Program-made: the position numbers and the translations under genes | Part shown: positions 20,835 to 31,344 of the stretch, piece after piece | Layout: each line of letters begins with the position of its first letter | How positions within the stretch are numbered: position 1 is the stretch's first letter | Notes under the pieces: generated by a model | Database searches by the model: none | Told to the model about the DNA's origin: nothing | Seen by the model: the letters and a program-made list of their open reading frames with translations, nothing else | Source: Rhizomucor pusillus | Lineage: Eukaryota > Mucoromycota > Mucoromycetes > Mucorales > Lichtheimiaceae | Assembly: GCA_900175165.2 (NCBI GenBank) | Contig: FWWN02000133.1 | Location: 1-38,193 of the forward strand | Length of the DNA stretch: 38,193 nt | Reading direction: 5' to 3'

Positions 20835-21541
20835 GGCCAAAAAGATATAATTTTTAGGCGAACAAGGAAGAAAAACGAATTCGCAAACGAACAGGGCAAT
20901 GGTTGGATATGTGACGTGTTCCACCTTATTCATGCGTTTATCTTTTCATTGACGTAAAAAATTATAGACTCATCTTTATTGGCTCAAGACGCAGAGAAAA
21001 AGGAATAAAATAGAATTGGTACAAGACTAGCTATTGACTATCAGCATATCCAGGAGCTACTATTGCAATGAAAATGTAGCCTGAAGACTGACTGACCACA
21101 TGAAAGCTCTCTGGCAACTCCTTGCAACAAGCATGCAACCTGATTGAACAGCTCAGAGGAGCTTACGCTTTACAATTGATGCGTATTTGCTTTCAGACAG
21201 GCCAGAAAAAGAAATTTTTCTGCTGTTTGATATTGTCACAAGGAAGAGAGGGAGACTTATCCTTTATCGCACTGCAGCTTTACGGCAAATTGGTTTGGAA
21301 AACTTGAACATTTCAAAGGATACGATATAATCGAACGAAGGTTCAACAAAGCAGTTGAAGAAACAAATGTCCAAAAAGTTGGATGCCTGAAACGTGAAGG
21401 CGATTGCCGAAAGTGGCCGGGCGGATGTGATCTTACCGCTGCATTTTTTTTCCTTTTGCATCCGCACAGCAGCAAACTTCGCCTCCTCTTTGCCAAGGTT
21501 CCTTCTTCTTTTTCCCTTTTCTTCACCTTTGTTGCCTGTTT
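20835..21541. promoter_or_regulatory. Divergent intergenic region
   Basis: These 707 bp lie between the start of the coiled-coil gene (-) and the start of the S/TxIP gene (+) and should hold both promoters. The last 80 bp before 21542 are pyrimidine rich, as in many fungal leaders. Small open frames (for example 21122-21307 and 21257-21526) overlap on both strands and show no domain. I see no other feature. Confidence 0.45.
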
Positions 21542-23288
21542 ATGACGCAGTCTTCAGCTCTTCGTTTCTTCGGTCTCAACAAGGATCGCAAATCTGCCAG
21601 CAGTGCTGCTTCGCAAAAACTGGCGGTTCCGACTCCAGCGGACACCGCTGTTCCGTCTCCACCTTCACCACATAGTCAAGCCAACGTTCATGGTTGGCTC
21701 ATGACTGTACCTGGTTATAGGGACGAGCAATCTCTGGCTTCAGAGCCGAGTAACTTTCGAGACGATAACACAGCAACCCAGCAAGCTGCAAGCAACTATG
21801 AGCAAAATGGGTACGTGCGCGAGGATGAGCAGGAGTCTGCAACGACGACAAGTGGATCGCGACCGTGTGCAAAGGGACTACTGCGGAAGGATACATGCAG
21901 TAACAAAATTCTGGATAAACTAAAATTGCGATCACTCTAGAACATCCATCGAAATCCCACGACGAACGCGGGGCAACCGTGCACAATCCATATCTTCGGT
22001 CAGCTCCAGCGATAGCGTTAATCTTGATGAATTAATCAAGAACAATTTTGCTTTGCAAGTCGATGAGGAAACGGATCTACCCAACCTAGCCGATTTGGAT
22101 TTAGACGACTCTACAGATGATTTTTGGAAGATGGGAGATGTAAGAGCTACTTGAGGAGATGGTTTTCACGATACTGAGGCGTCGTAGCAGACATTAATGG
22201 ACCTTGCATCGCCACCACAAAGCACTGTAAGCAACGATATTTCTACGGTTAGTAATCGATTGAAATGATTATGCACGGTAAGATAGTTGCTAATGCCATA
22301 TTTCTTCAATGATCAAATAGCTCGATGCTAGTGATCAGACAGGTATGGATTACTTTTGAGTATCCCCTCACGAACCCTCGCTCCTAACATCATGAACCTC
22401 GTAGCGCTGAAAGCATCGCAGTACACGCCACAGTCTCGTTTACGAACTCCATCCGCCTTGTCATCGCGATGCTCAGAATCATCATCTGACCATGGTATCA
22501 GCAGACAGCGTTCTGGAAGCTTGAGCAGTGAGGCTAGCTTGACCTCACAATCGACCATTACAACAAATGCCAACCATTATGCGCATTATGGCATGACCCC
22601 AATGATATACCCTTCAGAATCGACATCAAATTCATCCAGATCTCCTAGTCGTTTGAGTGATTACTCGGCAGGAAGTAGCCAGACATCATCGACGACGACT
22701 GGTATACCTCGTCCACGGACCGGTTCCAGCGGCCTACCGACGCCTAATACTTCCGGCCGACGCTCAGCTGCAGACAATGATACATCCCGCCCATCATCGA
22801 GGCTCGCGTCCCCAGGCTCACGAACCCAGTCAAGGTTAGCAACTCGTGCGACGCATGTACCTCGGCCATCCAGCAGAGCAGCACCGGCACCTGTTGTCAC
22901 CACAACTTCTCGTTCGACAGGCTTATCGGGTACCCGACTACCAGCAACCTCCAACAGCAAACAAGGGGGCCGTGCTGCTTACAGTCGCCGGAGCCACATC
23001 CCAGCTCCACCGCTACCACGCAACCAGGCCACATCTCCTGAACCCAGGTCGCCGCCGCTCGGTCCTTCTCACCACGGCCAGTCAAGACCCCGCTCGCCTA
23101 TTTCTTCTGCTGCTCGTGCAAGCGGTGCGCGCAGCCCTGGACCGCGCAACAGTATCTTTGGTGCAAAGCCAGGCAGCGAGATACCTCGCCCCGCATCTGC
23201 AATGTCGGCTGGCAAAAGAACAACTGGCTTGCGTCCGCCTGGCGCCATCAGCGGTATTCCCACTGCTCCTCGGACCAGACGTAATTGA
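21542..23288 (+). CDS. Ser/Arg/Pro-rich protein with four S/TxIP end-binding motifs
   Basis: I do not recognise the family. Five exons give 494 residues: 21541+1 to 21864, 21941-22139, 22191-22247, 22321-22342, 22405-23288, all phase-consistent. The N-terminal 200 residues are polar, with an acidic block (LADLDLDDSTDDFWKMGD). The C-terminal 290 are disordered and very rich in Ser, Arg, Pro and Thr, with net positive charge. They contain TGIP (299-302), SHIP (397-400), SEIP (458-461) and SGIP (483-486), plus the variants SGLP (309-312) and TRLP (377-380). S/TxIP flanked by basic and Pro residues is the established EB1-binding signal of plus-end-tracking proteins. Alternative splicing is possible: a tandem TAGCAG acceptor at 22185-22190, and two phase-0 donors, GTAAGC at about 22227 and GTTAGT at 22248. 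AATAAA lies about 85 bp past the stop. Function as a plus-end protein is inferred. Confidence 0.8.
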
Positions 23289-23371
23289 GAGATTCTCTTA
23301 TTCCTTACTTTCCATTTTCGCATTGCATATGGTTTCTTCCTTTTTTTCTTTTTTGAATCGGGTTGTATGTA

Positions 23372-23388
23372 AATAAAAGATAAATAAA
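23372..23388 (+). terminator. Polyadenylation signals of the S/TxIP gene
   Basis: Two AATAAA hexamers (23372-23377 and 23383-23388) follow the stop codon at 23288 within 100 bp, in an AT-rich stretch preceded by T-rich sequence. This is a typical fungal 3' end. Confidence 0.6.
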
Positions 23389-23573
23389 AAAGAGTAGCTA
23401 TAGTCATATAAGAACCGTGTGCTACACTATCGGTTTAGACATCTGGAATGGGTCTAATATCTGCACTGAGCAAAAGATGAACGGGTCACTTGTTTTCGCC
23501 TATTCTTATCAATCATCCCGCTCGGCTCATCCAACCAAATCGAGATCCTCAGGCGTTTCACGACATCTTTTTT

Positions 23574-25357
23574 ATGCTGGACAAATTCGCAACCAAAGTT
23601 GGCTCCTTGCTTCGACGCAGTGGACCTGCAGACGCCTGCGAATCCCGCGGCTTACTTGGAAATCAGAGTGTACAAAGCTTAGATCTCTACGCTGAAGGTC
23701 AGCATGACAAGCACAATCTTGTATATTGGGTATGAACTGCTGCGATTATGCATTCTGCGTAAGGGGCAGGACGAACAGCTTACAGCTTTCTCTGGTGATG
23801 CTAGATATTCTTTATTTACGGTGTAGCTATGCTTCTACCCTGGAACGGTGAGATCGAAGAAAAGAAAAAGAAAGATACCCAGAGACAAAACGGGCATTGG
23901 AGTGACACTACTTTAAATAGTGTTCATTACGGCTTCGGAATTCTTTGCTAGACGGTTTGCTGGAACACAATATGCAGAGACTTTTCAAAACTACTTTTCA
24001 ACGTACTTTACTGCTACAAATCTCTTCATTTTTGCAATCCTTTTATGGCGACAGAGTAACGTACGTTTTAATATGTTTAAGTTGGAAACCTTTGTTGATT
24101 GACATTTGTTCCTTTTTTCTCACAGTCAAGTACTTTCCGCGTGGACGTGATGAGTCCCGTGACACTTAACGCCATCGTGTTTGGAATAATGTCAATTACA
24201 GTCGAGACAGATACGCAAGGCAGTGGATACTTTTGGTTCTCGTTGCTGCTCCTCGTATTGACTGGAGCAACAACCAGCGTATTCCAAGTCGCAGTATTTG
24301 CGGAAGCATGCCGTTTTCCGTCAGAATATGTGCAAGCTGTCATGAGGTATATTGTATAATGATTGAAGACAATAACCGATGCTAATGTGAAACCATTACG
24401 TTGCCGTTATTGCTTATCGTAGCGGTCAAGGTATTACTGAGGATGGGTGAATGCATCTAGCGTATAATCTAAATGATAAGAAATATTGTAGGTATTGCTG
24501 GAGTCGCTGTCGCCGTGACATCCATTCTAAGCGCGTTCGCTGGATCGGCAACTGAAGCTCCGGACGAAGCAGCTATTCGTCGATCAGCATTTCTCTATTT
24601 CATGGCAGCACTTGGGATTACCTTGATGGCCTTAATAGGTCGCATCATTGTGGTGCGACAAGCTTTCTACAAGCGACAAATGGAGTTTGAGTCTGTGGAC
24701 TCGTCTGCTATTGCCACAAGTGGACTCGATGACGAAGAAGAATCTATCGATGACGCACAGCGATTCTTTGCAGACCAGGACTCCAAACTATCGATTGTCT
24801 CGGTCGTCAAAAAATCGAGTGCGCTCGTCTTTGCTGTCGGCTACGTATTCGTCATTACATTGGCGTTATTCCCTTCCATTACGGCACTTATCAAATCCGT
24901 CTCAAGATACCCTCCATCTGCTAAGAGCGCAGCCAACCGGTTTTTCGACGACGATGTTTTTATTGCTTTCCATTTTGTCATTTTCAACGTTGGAGACTGG
25001 ATTGGGCGTACCATGCCAATTGTCGAATGGCTCCGCACTTTCAAACCGAATCTTCTCCTATTGCTTTCGCTCTCACGCACGATATTCATCCCGTTATTTT
25101 TGTGGTGCAACATTGTGGTCAGCGACAGGCAGTTGGTGACATTTATCGATAGTGACTTGCTCTACTTTGTTATCCTTTCGGCCTTCGCTGTCAGTAACGG
25201 ATGGTTGGGCAGCTTAACAATGATGGCAGCTCCGCAGCAAGAATCTATTACCAGCTCAGCAGAAAAGTCACTCGTAGGCAGTGTCATGAGCTTTTCTTTG
25301 GTGCTCGGTCTGGCGATAGGAGGAGCAATGAGTTTTGGAATACGTGCTATGGTCTAA
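23574..25357 (+). CDS. Equilibrative nucleoside transporter (ENT/SLC29 family)
   Basis: This integral membrane protein would move nucleosides or bases down their gradient across the plasma or vacuolar membrane. It has 477 residues in six exons: 23574-23729, 23805-23847, 23921-24060, 24126-24346, 24423-24430, 24492-25357. After a hydrophilic N-terminus the protein reads DKHNLVYW, GVAMLLPWNVFITASEFF (the ENT signature in helix 1) and, after several helices, SGQGIAG, the conserved ENT helix 5 motif. A large polar loop with an acidic run (LDDEEESIDDAQRFF) precedes the last helices. Length and topology fit an 11-helix ENT. Exon 5 is only 8 nt (CGGTCAAG) and encodes most of the SGQG motif. The ATG at 23574 has a weak context; the frame is open for 28 codons upstream without another ATG, so an extra 5' exon is possible. 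Confidence 0.92.
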
Positions 25358-25714
25358 TTACCACAAGTCGGTTGAAATAAACTGAGATTTTTGACTGAGA
25401 TCTAGTGGCTGAACAAGCAATTTTTTTCTTTACTGGTTGGACAAACATTGTGCGGCGTTTGTCCAAAAACTTGGTTTCGTGTTGCTCCTTGACTTTTGTA
25501 CCTTATTTCAATAAGTTAAAGCGAGCGTCAATCCAAGTTGAGAAAGATTCGAGCGTCTTAATGCCCTATTCCCTTTGTTTGCTTTCGTCTGCAAGGGGAG
25601 GGCTGGTGGTTTCGTAAATTTTATCATGAACGAAATGAAAATGAAAATGAAAAAGCAAATAATCCCATCTGCGTTCTTTTTTTCTCTTTTCCATTGAGCC
25701 TACAATAAAGAAGG
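25358..25714. other. Intergenic region
   Basis: This interval of 357 bp lies between the ENT gene and the small Cys-containing gene. The final 100 bp are A-rich then pyrimidine-rich, suitable as a promoter and leader for the gene starting at 25715. No coding signal is convincing. Confidence 0.4.
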
Positions 25715-26197
25715 ATGAGCTCATTTTTCTCGAGTGGCCTTGCCATGTGGTCTCCAGCATTATCCGATGCGGATAGGAGCTGCACCGTGAAAACCGTTGC
25801 TACGTCGACGGCTGCTCTTTCCTCGACACCTACTGCCACAGTTTTTCCGTACTTTCAGTACCATCACGAACCGGTGTATGATCCTCCTACATGTGCTGTA
25901 TGTGGGCTGCCGCACCGGGCACGGCGTCTAAATCTGGAGATGCTCCGTGACCTCAATGATCAGAGCACACTGTCTTCTGCCTCCTCGTCATACGATCCGG
26001 ATGAACGGGAAATAATCGCCGACAAGAAAAATCATTTGTCAATAATTGTAGGAGACTGTCCTCCGCGACGAGGGAAACTCGGATGCTTTGGTTGTACCCG
26101 ACTCGTACTGCGCTGTGTTCGTGCATGCTGGCGACGAGTATTTCCTAGGCGCAAAGCTGTATATCCCAGCAGGACGCGGCGTTCTAAAGCCATATAA
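25715..26197 (+). CDS. Small hypothetical protein with a CxxC pair and basic Cys-rich tail
   Basis: A single-exon frame of 160 residues starts at an ATG (context AAGGATGAG). The middle has PPTCAVCGLPHRARRL, a CxxC-x3-H that could be half of a zinc site. The C-terminus is basic and Cys-rich with hydrophobic residues (GCFGCTRLVLRCVRACW), which could be a palmitoylated membrane-binding tail. No family is recognised. AATAAA at 26267-26272, about 70 bp after the stop, and a pyrimidine-rich leader support a real transcript. It could also be a chance frame, since no homology can be tested here. Confidence 0.5.
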   Translation: MSSFFSSGLAMWSPALSDADRSCTVKTVATSTAALSSTPTATVFPYFQYHHEPVYDPPTCAVCGLPHRARRLNLEMLRDLNDQSTLSSASSSYDPDEREIIADKKNHLSIIVGDCPPRRGKLGCFGCTRLVLRCVRACWRRVFPRRKAVYPSRTRRSKAI

Positions 26198-26500
26198 CTC
26201 CTTGGCAACCTGTGTCCGGCCTGTTGATATCCTGTTCTGTATATGTATAAAGTTGCTGTATTAATCAATAAATGTACTTTAGGGATCAAATAAAATTCGA
26301 TGGTATTGATGGTCTGAGCTGCTAGAAATAGTTATGTTTAAACTTTAGCTTCACTGTACAGAATGCACAGAATGAGAGATTTTTGCTGCTCCAGTCGCCA
26401 CAGAGACCCGAGGCGGTCTTTCAAATTGGCATTTGTGCTTTAAAAGTAGATCTTTTGGAACAATAAGCCGGATAGCATCTTCCACATACATACAAACATC
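26198..26500. other. Intergenic region upstream of the copper transporter
   Basis: This interval contains the polyadenylation signals of the preceding small gene (AATAAA at 26267; another AATAAA near 26288) and then the promoter of the Ctr gene. I looked for a copper-response core of the Mac1/Cuf1 type (TTTGCTC) and found only the near match TTTGCTGCTC around 26383, so no copper control is claimed. Confidence 0.4.
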
Positions 26501-27196
26501 ATGAATATGGATGGCATGGACGGCATGGATCACTCCTCGATGGGACATGACGATAGCTCAAGCATGAGCATGAGCATGAGCATGGGCATGGGCACCTTCC
26601 ATTGGTCTTCTGCTGGTGATCCCTTCTGGTTCGACAGCTGGGTGCCGAAGAGCGACGGCGCCTATGTTGGTGCATGTATTGGTCTCTTCTTCTTCTCTAT
26701 TGTCTCTCGGGGAATTCTTGCTGCTGAAGTCTACTTTATCGCGTGGACCGCTCAGAAGCTCGAAAACAAGCGCGCCAAGGTCCAAGAAGTTAATGAATCC
26801 ATGCTACCTTACACTGATACCAAGCATAATGCTGTAAGTTGGATGCTGCACGTGCCATCTTTTTGTTTTTCCTTTGTTTGACATGTATAAATATGTAAAA
26901 AGGCACGGGATTCTGGATCGTCAACTCCTGCTATTCAGCAAACCTCCAGTGGCAACGGATCCAAGTACCCTAGCGCATTCCAGCTTCCCATCGTGCCACC
27001 ATTTTCGTGGACAAATGATACCGTCCGAAGCTTCCTCACAGCCTTTGCATCCTTCATCAATTATCTTCTCATGTTGGTAGTGATGACTGGCAATGGCGGC
27101 TATTTTATTTGTGTGATCGTCGGCGTTTTCGTTGGCGAAATGATGTTTGGCCGATATCGATCTCTTGGAGGTTTCCGAGACGATCATGTCCACTAA
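26501..27196 (+). CDS. Ctr-family high-affinity copper transporter
   Basis: This membrane protein imports Cu(I) as a homotrimer. It has 208 residues in two exons, 26501-26833 and 26903-27196, with a 69-nt intron. The extracellular N-terminus is a Met-rich copper-binding region (MDGMDGMDHSSMGHD, then SMSMSMSMGMG). Three membrane spans follow: one around 53-83, a second with the essential MxxxM motif (M168, M172) and a third with GxxxG (G185, G189), the standard Ctr architecture. The cytosolic loop between spans 1 and 2 is long and Ser/Lys rich. A ferric/cupric reductase gene lies 2.5 kb downstream; such reductases supply the Cu(I) that Ctr proteins need. The Met repeat is encoded by tandem ATGAGC/ATGGGC hexamers. 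Confidence 0.95.
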
Positions 27197-27647
27197 CATG
27201 GATACTCTCTATTTTTTACTCTATTTCTATATCTCTCTTTTTCTCAAATCTGTGTAGATACCTGTATTTACCTTCCATCGCATCTCCTCCCTTCTCCGTA
27301 TGCATGCTTTTCTTTCTTTTAACCTTTAACGATTTTCCCTTTCTACTTTTTCCGCAACCCATCCGGTACGGATTGTATTTTTAGCTATATCATTTTCATA
27401 AGTGTACTGTTTCCATTTTGATACGTAAAAGGACTCGTATATCCCTTGTCAGATAATAACTCGAAAAAGGTCAACAAGTATTTTAAGCGACTGCTGTCAA
27501 CAAATGAACTTGTCCCGTCATTGTTACTCAGATCCCGATCGAAAACTCCACTGAAGAGATCTTGCACTTTTATCCGCTCCCTCGGACTAGAAAAGTTCCA
27601 CCTCTCTCTCCTTCTCTCTCTATTTTTCTTCATTGTCTACACGGCTC
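27197..27647. other. Intergenic region between copper transporter and aminotransferase
   Basis: This interval of 451 bp is pyrimidine-rich just before the aminotransferase start (CTCTCTCTCCTTCTCTCTC near 27601-27620), typical of a fungal promoter and leader. Small open frames on both strands lack ATG starts in good context or any domain. Confidence 0.4.
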
Positions 27648-29333
<1,686 letters not shown>

Positions 29334-29649
29334 AGTTCCTGCTTTTACAATCTTTATTTTATCCATCGTCTATATTCTATTATCCTAGACTTTCTTCATC
29401 CTTATTCATTCTTCCCTTCCCTGTTTGCATTTTTGAATCAACCTTTCTGTAGAAGGACATGGCCAAATATCTTCATTTGTATTAATTCTTTCTACATAAA
29501 CGTCTCAATATAGAACCAGAAAAGTCTTTAATGCGAATGCAGTATTGTAGGATATGAATATAGTATGACATCAAAGTACAGATGGACTAGTATACAGGTA
29601 TAGACAGAGGGAGAGAGGAGTATCGAGGAAAGGAGTCTGGCTACCAGCG
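29334..29649. other. Convergent 3' intergenic region
   Basis: This interval of 316 bp lies between the 3' ends of the aminotransferase (+) and the ferric reductase (-). It is T-rich just after the aminotransferase stop, as expected for a 3' untranslated region. I see no gene. Confidence 0.4.
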
Positions 29650-31344
29650 CTAATATTCAAAGCTTTCACAATGTAGATGCGGTACGGATTTGAGACTTGT
29701 TTGAGAAGCGACAAGATTTTTGATTTCGGCATTGAATTCTTTAGGACCGCATGCTGTACAATTCATATTCGATTCAGATGTTAGCCTCCGGCACTGCGAA
29801 TTCGCGACATCAAACTTACCAAAAACGCCCATCTGGAGACCATCCGGATTGTCTAAATATGCAGATAATTGCATACGTTTACCGTACTCCTGCTTTACAC
29901 GGGAAACCTCGGCGAAATCCGCGAATTTTTCTTCCTCAATTGGACTCATGGATCCGTCAGCGGAACGAGTGGCATAAAGGTGGACGTGTATACGAGGAAC
30001 TTTGTCCGATGCGGAGGAAAGCTCGCCAAAGGACAAAATATGCGATTCTAATTCTCGTTTGAACCATTCGAGTTCGCCTGCATTGCGTACTGTCCAGCAG
30101 AAATAGATATCTCGAGTCACCCAGGTATCCATTGGATTCTCCTGGATCACCGCAGAAAGTTCACGGAGTAAGCGAATACCAAACGTGACACCGGCTCCAG
30201 CATTCATCAGAAGCACCTTCTTGTGAGTCTTGAGTATATACTGAGGTTCCAAGTCGTACGAACCATTACCGCATGGTCCGCTCACAAAGGCAACCCAGTC
30301 TTGACCGTCTGCCTTCTGGTACAGAGAGCGTGTAAAGTTTCCACGGACAGTTGCATGCAATTCAACCACGATACCTCCTCCACTCTTGTCGGAAAATGTA
30401 TTCGTGATGGTAAAAGGATGCCATTGAATGTATGAGATTTTTGGTAACATGATATAAATATGCTGGCCGGGGCGATGGAGAACAGGACTTGACATGCGTA
30501 GTTGGAGACGGGTGCATCCGTTCGGTAGAGCTTCAACGTTGGCACGAGCCAAACGGGACTTCACAAACAAACCAACAAAGGCGTTGAGACCGTAGCAGAT
30601 GATACCAGCAGCAAAGTAGTTCATAGCGTAGTCAGAGTGCTTTGCGATAGCGCCAATGAAACCAAATGCAAACAGATGGGTTCCCAGGAATGCTTCGTAG
30701 CAGAAACGACGGAAGGGATACTGCGCGCCGAGGAAAACGAGACATAGACAACCGTAACCAGATAGACCGTATTTGACCTGATCGGTTGCAAGGTTGGATG
30801 CTAAGAACGACGGAAATTTAGACCATTGGTGCAGCATGCATGCCATGTGGACCGTCGCAAATATCACGCAGGCGAAACCCAATAATCGATGGAAAAAGTT
30901 GAGTTTGACGGGAGACATGCCAGTGATTAAAGCAAATGCCGAGTGCTTGCCAGTACAGGACATCAGGAATGGAACTATGGTCAATACCATGTAGCCGGCT
31001 CGGTTGGAGTTGATACGCAAATTATTTCGAACAAGTAGAATAGGTAAAGCGCAGCAGAAGAAAACGACAACTATGAGGATAGCACCGAGAGGTGGCAGTG
31101 TAGGCCGGATATGCCGTGGTAAAATGGTATATGCCAACTTGTTGCTAAAATACCGTTCAACGCGCAGGTATTGCTTTCCAAGGCCAGAGCCTCGTATCCG
31201 CGGCGAAAGATTAAATAAATGTCGAATACCAAGACACCCGACAAAGCCAACAGTGATGTAGGCCAAAATGTGGGCCATGGGGGCGTTAATAGACACGTCC
31301 ATGGCGCGTTGCTGACGACTGGAGTAAAGGTAAAGAGACCACAT
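29650..31344 (-). CDS. Ferric/cupric reductase (FRE family flavocytochrome b)
   Basis: This plasma-membrane enzyme passes electrons from cytosolic NADPH through FAD and two hemes to extracellular Fe(III) or Cu(II). Two exons, 31344-29820 and 29753-29650, give 542 residues. Heme-ligand His pairs are spaced as in the family: H152-x13-H166 and H223-x12-H236. The FAD motif HPFT is at 309-312, the NADPH-binding GAGVT at 383-387, and the C-terminal GVFACGP motif is restored only when the 66-nt intron (29754-29819, GTAAGT to TACAG) is removed. That intron has no stop and keeps frame, so unspliced RNA would encode 22 extra residues inside the NADPH-binding motif. A second possible start is the Met at residue 15 (31302). 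No signal peptide is obvious; the first hydrophobic span is about 24-40. Confidence 0.94.
   Translation of the reverse strand: MWSLYLYSSRQQRAMDVSINAPMAHILAYITVGFVGCLGIRHLFNLSPRIRGSGLGKQYLRVERYFSNKLAYTILPRHIRPTLPPLGAILIVVVFFCCALPILLVRNNLRINSNRAGYMVLTIVPFLMSCTGKHSAFALITGMSPVKLNFFHRLLGFACVIFATVHMACMLHQWSKFPSFLASNLATDQVKYGLSGYGCLCLVFLGAQYPFRRFCYEAFLGTHLFAFGFIGAIAKHSDYAMNYFAAGIICYGLNAFVGLFVKSRLARANVEALPNGCTRLQLRMSSPVLHRPGQHIYIMLPKISYIQWHPFTITNTFSDKSGGGIVVELHATVRGNFTRSLYQKADGQDWVAFVSGPCGNGSYDLEPQYILKTHKKVLLMNAGAGVTFGIRLLRELSAVIQENPMDTWVTRDIYFCWTVRNAGELEWFKRELESHILSFGELSSASDKVPRIHVHLYATRSADGSMSPIEEEKFADFAEVSRVKQEYGKRMQLSAYLDNPDGLQMGVFGKFDVANSQCRRLTSESNMNCTACGPKEFNAEIKNLVASQTSLKSVPHLHCESFEY

Noticed and set aside
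22228..22247. Shorter version of exon 3 in the S/TxIP gene ending at the GTAAGC donor
   Set aside because: Both forms keep frame; the longer exon gives a 73-nt intron, closer to the norm here, so it was used, but the shorter one is not excluded.
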